NCBI GenBank assembly: GCA_035387885.1
Contig: DAOOOW010000003.1
Location: 8,872-72,871 of the forward strand
Direction of reading: 5' to 3'
Source of the DNA: DAOOOW01 sp035387885
GTDB taxonomy: Bacteria > Patescibacteriota > Patescibacteriia > UBA2196
Length of the DNA stretch: 64,000 nt
A program made the position numbers and the translations under genes. Numbering within the stretch: position 1 is the stretch's first letter; every line of letters starts with the position of its first letter. Shown here piece after piece: positions 24,274 to 33,245 of this stretch. Below the pieces are notes generated by a model, which did not search any database, was not told where the DNA came from, and saw nothing but the letters and a program-made list of their open reading frames with translations.

Positions 24274-25725
24274 ATGAAAATACTTTTAATTAACCCACCT
24301 TTCAACATTCCCAAAGAAAATTACGACAGCTCTGTTTCCGTTGGTCTTTTGTCAATTGCCAGTTTTTTAAAAAGCAATGGAGTTGGTGTTGAAATTATTG
24401 ATGCTGTACGCCAGAAAGATTTTTTAAATTTAATTTCTAATCGCGCTAAAGAATATAATTTAATTGGTCTATCAGTTATGACCATGCAAATTAGTGAAGC
24501 TTTAAAAATTAGTCAATTAATAAGAAAAATAAATTCGCAGGCTAAAATTCTTTGGGGCGGTTCGCACCCAACTTTTTTTGTTAAAGAAACTATTGAGCAT
24601 CCACTTGTGGATTTGGTTTGTTTTGGTGAAGGAGAAAAAGTTTGTTTAGATTTAATCCAAAATAAACCATTTGAGGAAATTTCAGGCTTAGCCTATAAAA
24701 CAGAAAATAGCGAAATTAAAATCAACCCCCATCAGCCCCTTCTTAAAAGAGAAGAACTGCCGGAATTTAATTGGAATTTGGTACCAGAAGAAATTCTTAA
24801 TCATCTCTATTTAATTCCCTCACTAACTTCCCGAGGTTGTCCACACCGTTGCACATTTTGTATTAATGCCATTTTAAAAAATCACTGGCGCGCCAAAAGT
24901 GCAGAACAAGTTTTGCATGATTTAGAAATAATTAAAAATAGACCAGAATTTCAAAATAAAAAAATTCGTTTTTGGGATGAAAATTTTTTTGTGGATATTG
25001 AACGCGCTAAAAAAATAATTTCTGGCATGATTGAGAGAAATCTTGTTATGCCTTGGGAAACAACTATTAGAGCTAATTATTTAAATAATGACATGATTGA
25101 TGATAATTTATTAAAACAAATGAAGACTTCGGGTTGTTATTTATTATCTTTTGGAGCTGAATCTGGTTGTCCTAGAATTTTGAAAAAAATTAAAAAAGAT
25201 GTTGATCCAGAAGAAATTTTAAATTCTGCTAAAATGGCTTTGCGCCATAATATTATTCCGCAATATTCTTTTATGATTGGTTTGCCAGGCGAAACCAGAA
25301 GCGACATGCACGCTACTTTAAAATTAATTGATGATTTGCTAAAATTAAGTCCTAAGATTCAAATTTTGGGTCCGCAAGCTTTTCGGCCATATCCGGGTTC
25401 AGAATTATATGAAGAATGTTTGCAAGCTGGCTGGCAGGCGCCAAAAAATTTAGACGACTGGACACATCTAATTGAAAATCAATTAAATTATTTATCTGTT
25501 AAAAACTTTCCTTGGGTTGAAGACAAAGATAAAGATTTTGTGGAATCCATGGAAGCTTATGTACGTTTTGGTGCTCATTCCATTAGCAGTGCTATGGGCT
25601 CGAGCGTTAAAGCTAAAAAAAATCTTAAACTTGGTTTTGTGCTTCTGTGTCAATTACGTTGGAAATTAAAATTTTTTGCTTGGCCAATTGAATTTAAACT
25701 CGCGAAAAAATTTGTTAGTGGGTAA
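24274..25725 (+). CDS. B12-binding radical SAM protein
   Basis: The 483-residue protein has an N-terminal cobalamin-binding Rossmann domain (LLINPPFNIPKENYDSS, then WGGSHPTFF) without the canonical DxHxxG histidine. A radical SAM domain follows with CPHRCTFC in SRGCPHRCTFCINA (about 188-200). ESGCPRILKKIKKDV and MIGLPGETRSDM are typical of the BchE/HpnJ-like group. Such enzymes methylate or rearrange unreactive carbons. In this cluster the target is probably a sugar, lipid carrier or small metabolite. Its C-terminal 60 bp may overlap the convergent small gene if that gene is read without a frameshift. Confidence 0.92.
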   Translation: MKILLINPPFNIPKENYDSSVSVGLLSIASFLKSNGVGVEIIDAVRQKDFLNLISNRAKEYNLIGLSVMTMQISEALKISQLIRKINSQAKILWGGSHPTFFVKETIEHPLVDLVCFGEGEKVCLDLIQNKPFEEISGLAYKTENSEIKINPHQPLLKREELPEFNWNLVPEEILNHLYLIPSLTSRGCPHRCTFCINAILKNHWRAKSAEQVLHDLEIIKNRPEFQNKKIRFWDENFFVDIERAKKIISGMIERNLVMPWETTIRANYLNNDMIDDNLLKQMKTSGCYLLSFGAESGCPRILKKIKKDVDPEEILNSAKMALRHNIIPQYSFMIGLPGETRSDMHATLKLIDDLLKLSPKIQILGPQAFRPYPGSELYEECLQAGWQAPKNLDDWTHLIENQLNYLSVKNFPWVEDKDKDFVESMEAYVRFGAHSISSAMGSSVKAKKNLKLGFVLLCQLRWKLKFFAWPIEFKLAKKFVSG

Positions 25726-25785
25726 ATTGGGTATTATTAGATTTCTACCTTTAAAGAGGGCAAAAAGGCGACAATAAAACTTAAA

Positions 25786-25812
25786 ATAAAAAAGCCCACC
25801 GTGGTGGGCATT
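25786..25812 (-). terminator. Terminator of the minus-strand small membrane gene
   Basis: GCCCACC, two-base loop, GGTGGGC (25794-25809) with a T run on the minus strand. It also lies about 65 bp after the plus-strand radical SAM gene and may serve both. Confidence 0.8.
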
Positions 25813-25819
25813 AAAAAAA

Positions 25820-26202
25820 TTAGTTCGACGATTTGGAATCTTCAGGATGTTCTTTAATAGTTTTTGTGACAAGTAAAGACAAAAAAATATTACCAAAAAA
25901 AGATAAAATAAAAAGAAATTTCCAGGTGCGTTTACAAAGACATGAAAACCACAACAAAACCAGATTAAAAAACTGAAAACCATAAGAAGGGCTGTTGACT
26001 CATCACATTTTTTATGTATATCAATTGAATAAAAATTGGCTACCGCAGAAAGAAACCCTACCAAGGAAACAAAAAAGGTTGTTTTGATACCATGTTGTGG
26101 TATTTTAACAATATTTATTGCTAAAAAAATATCAATGACCGCGGAAATAAATGCTACAGCGTAGTAGAAACTAGCTTTTTCTAAGATTTGATTAATTTTC
26201 AT
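25820..26202 (-). CDS. Small four-span membrane protein with a probable frameshift
   Basis: The gene starts after AGGAG with a good promoter (TTGACA at 26282-26287, minus strand). The first 75 residues form membrane segments (FYYAVAFISAVIDIFLAINI, TTFFVSLVGFLSAVANFY). In the starting frame the ORF then runs through the terminator and 60 bp into the opposite gene, to 25666. In the next frame, joined somewhere at 25940-25980, the product continues as CKRTWKFLFILSFFGNIFL and ends TIKEHPEDSKSSN at 25820, 8 nt before the terminator hairpin. This strongly suggests that the second ending is the original one. It may be a real mutation, a homopolymer error or programmed shifting. No family is recognised. 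Confidence 0.65.
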
Positions 26203-26291
26203 TTTTCACTCCTGCTGTGAGTTTTAAGAGTTTTTAGAATTTATAATCAATTAAGATTAAATTAGCAAATATTTAATAAAATGTCAAGTCT

Positions 26292-27431
26292 ATGAAAATC
26301 CTAATGCTTTCCATTGACAAAGGCCTACTTGGAAAAAATCCCATGGGCGATGTAATTGAGCGTCATAAAAAATATGGCGAGTTTTGTGAACAACTAGATA
26401 TCGTTGTGTTTTCTAAGGTGCATTATGAAAAACAAAAATTATCAAATAATGTTTTCGTATATTCTACTAATTCCCTAACTCGTTATAATTTTTTCTTTGA
26501 TGCCTATAAAATTGGTAAAAAATTATTTAAAGAAAATTATTACCAATTAATAATAGGAGATTTTTTTTCTGGCTTAAGCGCTTGGTGGCTTAAGAAAAAA
26601 TTTAAAAGCAAATTATTATTAACTTTACACGGTGATTTTTGGCACAACAAGGCTGGTTTACAATCTTTGTGGCATAATTATTTTTTATTGTTTTTTAATA
26701 AAATTTTATTAAAAAAAGTTGATAGTCTTAGAGTGGTTTCTAATAGTTTAAAAAATAAATTAATAAAAATGGGAGTAAATCCAGAAAAAGTTTGGGTCAT
26801 TCCAGTAGCAGTTGATTGGCAAAAAATAAATCAATTTGATCCGCAGATTAAAAAAGAAATAGAAAACAATTTTCCCGGTAAAATTATATTATTTATCGGA
26901 CGCTTAGATGCAGTGAAAAATTTATCTTGGTTTTTGGATGTTTTTAAAAAAGTGGCCGAACAATATATTGGATCGGTAAAATTAGTTATAGCCGGTCAAG
27001 GTGTGGAAGAAAAAAAATTAAACGCAAAAGTCCAGCAACTTAATATTGAAGATAGAGTCAAATTTGTTGGGCAAATTCCGCACAATGAATTACCCAACTA
27101 TTTGGCAGCCTGCAATATTTTGGTTTTGCCATCTTTATCCGAAAGTTTTGGCAAGGTTTTAATTGAGGCAGGAGCAGCTGGTAAACCAGTTGTGGCCACA
27201 ATGACAACTGGAGCTAAAGAAATCGTAGAGAACGGTGTTACGGGCTTTTTAACACCTATTGGTGATGCCGAGGCTATGGCCGAAGCTATTTTAAAACTGT
27301 TAAATAATACAGATTTGGCAGAAAAAATGGGCGCCCAAGCCAAAGAATATATTAAACAAAATTTTGATGGTAATGTTAATTTGCAAAAAATTAAAGAAAT
27401 GTGGTCTAAAATAGTTAATGATAAAACCTAA
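26292..27431 (+). CDS. GT4 glycosyltransferase
   Basis: This is a 379-residue GT-B enzyme. MLSIDKGLLGKNPMGDVIER opens the acceptor domain, LLTLHGDFWHN follows, and IILFIGRLDAVKNLSWFLD begins the donor domain. The EX7E motif is SESFGKVLIEAGAAG near residue 283. The start lies 5 nt from the -35 box of the divergent small gene, with no Shine-Dalgarno. It probably extends the surface glycan. Confidence 0.91.
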   Translation: MKILMLSIDKGLLGKNPMGDVIERHKKYGEFCEQLDIVVFSKVHYEKQKLSNNVFVYSTNSLTRYNFFFDAYKIGKKLFKENYYQLIIGDFFSGLSAWWLKKKFKSKLLLTLHGDFWHNKAGLQSLWHNYFLLFFNKILLKKVDSLRVVSNSLKNKLIKMGVNPEKVWVIPVAVDWQKINQFDPQIKKEIENNFPGKIILFIGRLDAVKNLSWFLDVFKKVAEQYIGSVKLVIAGQGVEEKKLNAKVQQLNIEDRVKFVGQIPHNELPNYLAACNILVLPSLSESFGKVLIEAGAAGKPVVATMTTGAKEIVENGVTGFLTPIGDAEAMAEAILKLLNNTDLAEKMGAQAKEYIKQNFDGNVNLQKIKEMWSKIVNDKT

Positions 27432-27454
27432 AACCAATCAAACAGGAGGAAAAA

Positions 27455-27646
27455 ATGAATTCAGCGAAAATCGTATCAATTAAAGAGCAAACAAGACTGG
27501 CTACATTTAAAGCAGAATTGAAAGATGAAATCTTCTTTTCTGCCAATGAAGAAGGTTTTGACCGCTTTTTTTCTAGAGTTAGACGTTTGCTAGATAATCA
27601 AGAAAGAGAAGAGAGCCGTAGAAAACTTCAGGAGTCTGAAGAATAA
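27455..27646 (+). CDS. Small charged orphan protein, 63 residues
   Basis: A strong AGGAGG precedes the ATG. The product is rich in Glu and Arg and predicted helical (RFFSRVRRLLDNQEREESRR), with no membrane segment. I cannot assign a function. It is the first of a small group of Shine-Dalgarno-led orphan ORFs ending at the terminator at 27952-27985. Confidence 0.65.
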   Translation: MNSAKIVSIKEQTRLATFKAELKDEIFFSANEEGFDRFFSRVRRLLDNQEREESRRKLQESEE

Positions 27647-27691
27647 AAAGTGAGTATTAAAATAAACACAACAAACAACAGGGGGTAATTT

Positions 27692-27946
27692 ATGTTGACT
27701 GCCCAAGAGCTTCTAGAAGAGAGTTCTGAAATTTTAGAAGGTATTAATGATCCTGAAGAAAGAAGACTTGTGGAACTGTTGTAGATAGAAAAAGTCGATA
27801 TTATATTAAAAATGCGTCTTGACCATATTGAATCTTGGCCGTCTTTTTTAGACAGACTTGAAAGAATTTTAGAGTTTGCTAAATTGCACAGTTGGACTGC
27901 CCTTAAGGAGTATGAAACTAATTTGGCATTAAAAAAGAAAAAATAA
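27692..27946 (+). pseudogene. Small orphan ORF interrupted by an in-frame TAG
   Basis: After GGGGG and a 6-nt spacer the ATG at 27692 begins MLTAQELLEESSEILEGIND. A TAG at 27782-27784 stops it after 30 codons, but the same frame continues for 53 more codons (IEKVDIILKMRLDHIESW ... LALKKKK) to a TAA at 27944, 10 nt before the terminator stem. The continuous 84-codon frame suggests a nonsense mutation or readthrough. The second part could also restart at an internal ATG (27813-27815). The family is unknown. Confidence 0.5.
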
Positions 27947-27951
27947 GGTAA

Positions 27952-27985
27952 AAAAACACCCCGACAAGTCGTCGGGGTTTTGTTT
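27952..27985. terminator. Bidirectional terminator
   Basis: CCCCGAC (27959-27965) pairs with GTCGGGG (27971-27977), flanked by A and T runs on both sides. It lies between convergent small genes. Confidence 0.9.
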
Positions 27986-28243
27986 TTAATGTCCTGAACA
28001 TTCTTTGCACCTCAAAGAGATCGATTCAAAATTAATAGGCCCTGTTAAACATTGTTCGCAAAAACCTTGCTGATGGAGCATGTAATTATGATCCAAGTTA
28101 TACAAAGACACAATGTGAATGGTGTGCCTTCTGTGCTTGGCTAAATTAATCTGACACGTTCCTGTGCATTCTCCAATTACTTTATACCTTGCGCCATTAA
28201 TTTTTAGTATTTCTCCATTTTTAGGCAAGTGATCACATTTCAT
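27986..28243 (-). CDS. Small cysteine-rich (zinc-ribbon-like) orphan protein, 85 residues
   Basis: I chose the ATG at 28243, because AGGAGAG lies 6 nt upstream of it; an ATG further up at 28276 has no such site. The product MKCDHLPKNGEILKINGARY... contains CTGTC, CEQC and CKEC, enough for one or two zinc sites. The C-terminal CEQC ... CKECSGH looks like a zinc ribbon. No function is recognised. It ends at the bidirectional terminator. Confidence 0.68.
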   Translation of the reverse strand: MKCDHLPKNGEILKINGARYKVIGECTGTCQINLAKHRRHTIHIVSLYNLDHNYMLHQQGFCEQCLTGPINFESISLRCKECSGH

Positions 28244-28261
28244 TTTCAATCTCTCCTGTAA

Positions 28262-28290
28262 TTGTGTTTTAGGCATTATTCATCTATAAT
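28262..28290 (+). promoter_or_regulatory. Promoter giving a probably leaderless mRNA
   Basis: TTGTGT at 28262-28267 and TATAAT at 28285-28290 are separated by 17 nt. The expected start, about 28297, is the A of the ATG of the next glycosyltransferase. Confidence 0.55.
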
Positions 28291-28296
28291 TAAGAT

Positions 28297-29355
28297 ATGA
28301 TTTTACTTTTTACCACTCGTAAAGTTGATAAAAATGACGAAAGAACTGGTTTTGTTTCTGGTTGGCTTTTAGAACTCTCTAAACATTTAAGCAAATTGAT
28401 TGTAATTTGTCAAGAAAAAGGCGATATTTCTGATCTGCCTAAAAATATTGAGGTTTACTCACTAGGCAAAGAAAAAGGCTATAATAAATTAAAACAAATT
28501 ACTAATTTTCAATTTCTAATGGCTAAAAAAATAAAAGAGGTTAATGGTATATTTTCTCACATGGTGCCACATTATGCGGTTTTGGCCGGACCATGGTCTA
28601 AAATTTATCATAAAAAATTAGTTCAATGGTATGTTCACAAAACAGTTTCACCTTGGTTAAAAATGGCTAATATGTTTGTGGATGAATATGTAACCACCAA
28701 TCCAGAAAGTTTTCAATTAAAAACAAAAAAACCTATCAATTATTTTGGTCACGGTATTAATGTAAATAAATTTAAACCAATTACCAGTTACCAATTACCA
28801 ATTACCAGTTTTATTATTCTCTCTATTAGCCGCATTTCTCCTAGCAAAAACATTGACCTAATGATTAAAGCAATAGAAAAAATTTTAAATGAAAATCCAG
28901 AATTAAAAGATGTAATTCAATTACAAATCATTGGCGGACCAGCTTTAAAAGAACAACAAAAATATTATGATTCACTGGCAGATTATATTGTTGAAAATAA
29001 ATTAACCAATAATATTCAACTTCTTGGGCCAATGTCGCCAGAAAAAGTTTTGCCATATTATCAAAACTGCGATTTATTTTTAAATTTATCAGAAACTGGT
29101 TCAGTAGATAAAGCTGTGCTGGAAGCTATGGCATGCGAAAAAATAGTTTTAACAAGTAATGTAGCTTTTAAAAATATCGTGCCAGCTCAATTATTTTTAG
29201 CCGAAAAAAATATTGATTTACTGGCAAATAAAACTTTAGAAATATATAATTTATCGCAGGAAGAAAAAGGAAATTTGCAAAAGAAACTCAGACAAGAAAT
29301 TGTCGATAATCATAATTTAAAAAATCTCGCACAAAAAATTATTAAGTTGTTTTAA
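28297..29355 (+). CDS. GT4 glycosyltransferase with a short repeat-derived insertion
   Basis: This is a 352-residue GT-B enzyme. The donor domain begins FIILSISRISPSKNIDLMIK and the EX7E region is SETGSVDKAVLEAMACE near residue 268. Just before the donor domain, PITSYQLPITS is encoded by three tandem copies of an attaccaat/attaccagt unit (28780-28812). This AT-rich repeat also occurs between genes elsewhere. It heads a tight run of genes (gaps of 2-4 nt) to about 30.6 kb. It probably extends the surface glycan. Confidence 0.9.
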   Translation: MILLFTTRKVDKNDERTGFVSGWLLELSKHLSKLIVICQEKGDISDLPKNIEVYSLGKEKGYNKLKQITNFQFLMAKKIKEVNGIFSHMVPHYAVLAGPWSKIYHKKLVQWYVHKTVSPWLKMANMFVDEYVTTNPESFQLKTKKPINYFGHGINVNKFKPITSYQLPITSFIILSISRISPSKNIDLMIKAIEKILNENPELKDVIQLQIIGGPALKEQQKYYDSLADYIVENKLTNNIQLLGPMSPEKVLPYYQNCDLFLNLSETGSVDKAVLEAMACEKIVLTSNVAFKNIVPAQLFLAEKNIDLLANKTLEIYNLSQEEKGNLQKKLRQEIVDNHNLKNLAQKIIKLF

Positions 29356-29358
29356 AAT

Positions 29359-30639
29359 ATGAAAATTTGCATTATCGCCTATAAATTTGGCACTGAAAAA
29401 GAAATTGGGGAACATTTGGGCACTTATCATTGGTTTATCGAATTTACCCGCCGTTTGGTTAAAGAAGGCCACGAAGTTGTTGTTGTAGCCCCCTGGATTT
29501 CTTTGTTTAAAAAAGGCAGTTTAGAAGTTAATGGAGTCAAAATTATTCGTTATTGGCCAAAATTTTGGTATCGTTTTTTGGCTTTTCCAATTAATAAAAT
29601 TTGGCGCGCTATTTACATCTACGCAACCAAAAAAAATGTTTTAAAAATATCTCAAAAAATTAAACCTGATATTTTTTTAGTTTGGCAGTCCAGAGAAACC
29701 GGTTATGCAATATCTCAAATTAAAGAAAAATTATCGGCGCCTGTTTTATTTCGTCAAATTGGTGCTTGGGCTTGGCATCTTAATCGTTCGGCTAAAGAGG
29801 TTTATGAAAAACGACCCTGGTATCAAATTCTAAAAAAAGCTGGCCTTGATAAAATGGCCAATATCATTTTGGAATATTTATTAGATAAAAAAAATCAAAG
29901 AAAATTTGCTACAGCCATTTATAAAAAATTAGATCAAATTATTTTCGTTAGCCAGATTGCCACTTCCGAGGGACTGGCTTTAAATTTAGAAAAAGAAAAA
30001 ATTGTTGTTCAACCAGTGACCATAGAAACAGAATTATTCTATCCTTTGGAAGATAAACAAAAAATACGGCAAGAGCTTGGTCTTCGGGGTGATAAAATTT
30101 TACTTTTTGTTGGGCGGTTAAATTTTGCCGAAAAGGGTCTAGGTTATTTATTAGAAGCTTTAAAAATTGCCAAAGAAAAAATTAGTGATTTGCAGTTGGT
30201 TATTATTGGCGCTGGCGGTGAACAAGAAAGAATGTTAAAAATGATTAAAGACCTGTTGTTGGAAAACAATGTGCAATGGGTTGGCAAAAAACCATTCAAC
30301 GATTTAATAAAATATTTTAATGCCGCCGATGTTTTTATAATGAGTTCTATTTGGATGGAAACTTTTGGTCAAGTAACAATTGAAGCCATGGCTTGTGGGG
30401 TGCCAGTTATTGGTTTTAAAGCTGGGGCTACACCAGAAATTAATCTCCATGAAATTACTGGTTATAATGTAGAAAGTAAAAATAGTTTTTTAATGGCCGA
30501 AGCCATAGTTAAAATTTTTAATGATGAGGAGAAAAGAAAAAAGATGGGTGAAGCGGCGAGACAAAGAGTTGAAAAAAATTATACTTTTGAGGTTTTAATT
30601 AAAGATTTTATTAATTTGGTTAATCAAATAAAAAAATAA
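29359..30639 (+). CDS. GT4 glycosyltransferase
   Basis: This is a 426-residue GT-B enzyme. GEHLGTYHWFIEFTRRLVKE forms the acceptor-side start and ILLFVGRLNFAEKGLGYLLE the donor domain start. The EX7E motif is METFGQVTIEAMACG near residue 335. It starts 3 nt after the previous stop and ends 2 nt before the SDR gene. It has the longest acceptor domain among the GT4s here. The substrate is unknown. Confidence 0.91.
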   Translation: MKICIIAYKFGTEKEIGEHLGTYHWFIEFTRRLVKEGHEVVVVAPWISLFKKGSLEVNGVKIIRYWPKFWYRFLAFPINKIWRAIYIYATKKNVLKISQKIKPDIFLVWQSRETGYAISQIKEKLSAPVLFRQIGAWAWHLNRSAKEVYEKRPWYQILKKAGLDKMANIILEYLLDKKNQRKFATAIYKKLDQIIFVSQIATSEGLALNLEKEKIVVQPVTIETELFYPLEDKQKIRQELGLRGDKILLFVGRLNFAEKGLGYLLEALKIAKEKISDLQLVIIGAGGEQERMLKMIKDLLLENNVQWVGKKPFNDLIKYFNAADVFIMSSIWMETFGQVTIEAMACGVPVIGFKAGATPEINLHEITGYNVESKNSFLMAEAIVKIFNDEEKRKKMGEAARQRVEKNYTFEVLIKDFINLVNQIKK

Positions 30640-30641
30640 AT

Positions 30642-31379
30642 ATGTTATTAAATAAAATAGTTTTAATCACTGGCGGTAATATGGGTATTGGACTTGCCAC
30701 CGCCAAATATTTTGCTGAAAACAAGATTACTGTTTTATATACTTATTTTGAAGATCAAAATAATAATGAGCAAATAAGTGTTGAATTAAAAAAAATGGGT
30801 GCTCCTGAAGTTGAAGGCTTTTTTTTAGATTTACAAGATGATGAAAATATCAAAAAAATAGCTTGGATAATTAAAGAAAAATATGGCCAAATAGATTATT
30901 TAATTAATAATGCGGCTCTCAAATTTAATGCTTTACTAGAAAATCAGTCTTTTAATATGATTAATAGTCAGTTAAGAGTGAATTTAGAAGGATTAATTAA
31001 ACTAACTAAGGAATTTTTGCCTTTTATTAAAGAGGTTATTATAAATATTGCCAGTGCTTTGGCATTAGAAGGAGCAAAGAAAGATTTAACTATCTATTGT
31101 GCCAGCAAATACGGGGTACGGGGATTTACAAAATCATTAGCTCGAGAATATCCTCAACTAAAAATTTATACGCTTAATCCTAGTTTAACAGCCACTCGTA
31201 TGGGGCATTTTCAAGGGATGATGCCGGAAAAAACAGCGGAGATAGTCTTTAATACGGCCATGGGAAAATATCGCGTAAAATCTGGTGCTGACATAAATGT
31301 TCGAGATTATAAATATAATAAATTTATTAAATTTTTTTTACCGATTTGGCGATTAATTAAAAAGATGATAAAGTTTTAA
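30642..31379 (+). CDS. Short-chain dehydrogenase/reductase
   Basis: The 245-residue NAD(P)-binding oxidoreductase has the cofactor motif TGGNMGIGLA (about 10-19), NNAALKFN (NNAG-like), IASALALEG for the catalytic Ser region and YCASKYG with Tyr and Lys of the active site. It probably oxidises or reduces a sugar or sugar nucleotide in the glycan pathway. Its C-terminal basic, hydrophobic tail (FKFFLPIWRLIKKMIKF) may attach to the membrane. Confidence 0.9.
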   Translation: MLLNKIVLITGGNMGIGLATAKYFAENKITVLYTYFEDQNNNEQISVELKKMGAPEVEGFFLDLQDDENIKKIAWIIKEKYGQIDYLINNAALKFNALLENQSFNMINSQLRVNLEGLIKLTKEFLPFIKEVIINIASALALEGAKKDLTIYCASKYGVRGFTKSLAREYPQLKIYTLNPSLTATRMGHFQGMMPEKTAEIVFNTAMGKYRVKSGADINVRDYKYNKFIKFFLPIWRLIKKMIKF

Positions 31380-31421
31380 GGTAAAAAATTAATAATTATT
31401 AAAATAATTAAAATAAAAAAT

Positions 31422-32543
31422 ATGAAAATTTTGAATTTTAATTCTGGTTTCTTGCCAGACAGGGGTGGGGTGGCGACCTATTCTTATGAGTTAACAAAAT
31501 CTTTATCCGAAAACGACCAAGTAGAAAAAGTGCAAGTCATAGCTTTTAATGTCTCTGAAGCTGGCGAGGAAAAAGTTAATGACAAATATCATATCATTAG
31601 AATTAAGCGCGGAACGGTTGGTCTTTGGGCTATGGGCTTTATGATTTTAAAATATCTTTGGCAATATAGAGATTTTGATATTATTCATGCGACCAATATG
31701 TTTCCTGTGGGTTTTTGGGTGATGATTTGGACAAAAATTTTAAGAAAAAAATATTTTATTACCATTTATGGCACCGATACTTTAACCAAACTTGGTTCAA
31801 AAAAGACTCGTTTAGCTAAAAAAATTATAATGCAACAAGCTACCAAAGTTTTTAGTTTTAGTAATTCTACTACTCAAAAAACATTGGAAAAATATCAAAT
31901 ATCAGCTAAAAATTTTGTAACCATTTATCCTGGAGTAACTGGTAATTTTAATAGTAAAATAAATTTTAATCTTAAAAACGAGCTTGGTTTCACTGGGGAT
32001 GATTTTATTGTTTTAACTATTTGTCATTTAGTAGCTCGCAAGGGAGTTGATGATGTAATAAGAGCTATTAGTATGATTGAGGATGAAAGAGTAAAATTAA
32101 TTATTGGTGGTCAAGGCCCAGAAAAAGAAAATTTAGAAAATTTAGTTAAAGAATTAAAATTAGAAAAAAGAGTTAAGATTGTGGGTTTGATTCGCGATGT
32201 AGAATCATATTATAGAATATCTAATGTTTTTATTCTTGCTTCCTATTATGATAATACCGGCGATATTGAAGGTTTGGGGATTGTTTTAATTGAAGCGCAA
32301 TTGAGTAATGTTCCCATAATTGGTACTAATAGCGGTGGTATTCCGGAAACTATGCAAAATGGCGTGACCGGTTTTGTTGTTCCAGAACATGGGATAGAAG
32401 AAATAAAAGAGAAAATTTTATTTTTAAAAAATAATCCTGATATTTACCAAAAAATGAGTCAGACGGCTAAGGAATTTTCGATCAAAAATTTCAATTGGGT
32501 TAAAGTAGCAAAAGATTATATAAATTTTTATCAACAGAATTAA
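31422..32543 (+). CDS. GT4 glycosyltransferase
   Basis: This is a 373-residue GT-B enzyme. FNSGFLPDRGGVATYSYELT opens the protein, YFITIYGTDTLTKL lies in the middle, and VLTICHLVARKGVDDVIRA starts the donor domain. The donor motif is EGLGIVLIEAQLSN near residue 285. The gene follows a 42-bp AT-rich gap and is 3 nt from the next methyltransferase. The role is inferred as surface glycan extension. Confidence 0.91.
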   Translation: MKILNFNSGFLPDRGGVATYSYELTKSLSENDQVEKVQVIAFNVSEAGEEKVNDKYHIIRIKRGTVGLWAMGFMILKYLWQYRDFDIIHATNMFPVGFWVMIWTKILRKKYFITIYGTDTLTKLGSKKTRLAKKIIMQQATKVFSFSNSTTQKTLEKYQISAKNFVTIYPGVTGNFNSKINFNLKNELGFTGDDFIVLTICHLVARKGVDDVIRAISMIEDERVKLIIGGQGPEKENLENLVKELKLEKRVKIVGLIRDVESYYRISNVFILASYYDNTGDIEGLGIVLIEAQLSNVPIIGTNSGGIPETMQNGVTGFVVPEHGIEEIKEKILFLKNNPDIYQKMSQTAKEFSIKNFNWVKVAKDYINFYQQN

Positions 32544-32546
32544 AAT

Positions 32547-33242
32547 ATGAATGATAAATTAATTTCTTTTTACAATAATTTATACAGTAAAAAACAGACA
32601 AACGCCATGAGACCTTTTAAAGAGTATCAGTTTTTTTTAAATTTTTTAAAGCCTTTTGGAACAGATCAAAAAATTTTAGATGTTGCTTGTGGGACCGGTT
32701 TTTTGTTAAAAGCCGCGGTAGATGATGGTTTAAAAACTTATGGCATAGATATTGCAAATGAAGCGGTTAAAATTTCTCAAAAAAATAGTCCGCAATCAGA
32801 AATTTTTTTGGGTTTGGCAGAAGAATTGCCGTTCGCAAATAATTTTTTTGATTTTATTTATTGTTTGGGTAGCATTGAACATTTTTCTGATATTAACAAA
32901 GGCTTGCTTGAAATGTTAAGAGTTGGTAAAGAAAATGCTAAATATCTTTTGGTAGTACCCAATAAAAATTATTTTGCTTGGTGGTTTACCCAAAAAAAAG
33001 GAACACATCAACGTGATATTGGCGAAGAATTAAAATCGTTAAAAGAATGGGTTAGTCTTTTTGAAAGTGCTGGTTTTAGAATTATTAAAATTAAACAAGA
33101 TAAGTGGCCCACTAGGTGCTTACCTTGGTTTTACAGTTTTAATCCATTAAAAATTTTTAAGAGATTATTTTTTAAGCTGATTTGGATGGTGTTACCTTTA
33201 AAATATACTTATCAATTTATAATCGTTGCTGAGAAAAAATAA
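32547..33242 (+). CDS. Class I SAM methyltransferase
   Basis: The 231-residue protein has SAM motif I ILDVACGTGFLL near residue 45, then YGIDIANEAV, and IYCLGSIEHFSD with the usual post-II residues. The order matches Methyltransf_11/25. It lies 3 nt after a GT4 and 3 nt before another methyltransferase, so glycan or glycolipid methylation is likely. The target atom is unknown. Confidence 0.87.
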   Translation: MNDKLISFYNNLYSKKQTNAMRPFKEYQFFLNFLKPFGTDQKILDVACGTGFLLKAAVDDGLKTYGIDIANEAVKISQKNSPQSEIFLGLAEELPFANNFFDFIYCLGSIEHFSDINKGLLEMLRVGKENAKYLLVVPNKNYFAWWFTQKKGTHQRDIGEELKSLKEWVSLFESAGFRIIKIKQDKWPTRCLPWFYSFNPLKIFKRLFFKLIWMVLPLKYTYQFIIVAEKK

Positions 33243-33245
33243 TTT

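Noticed and set aside
28780..28812. Short tandem attaccaat/attaccagt units as a CRISPR array
   Set aside because: The units are about 11 nt with no spacers and lie inside a glycosyltransferase gene; there are no cas genes.
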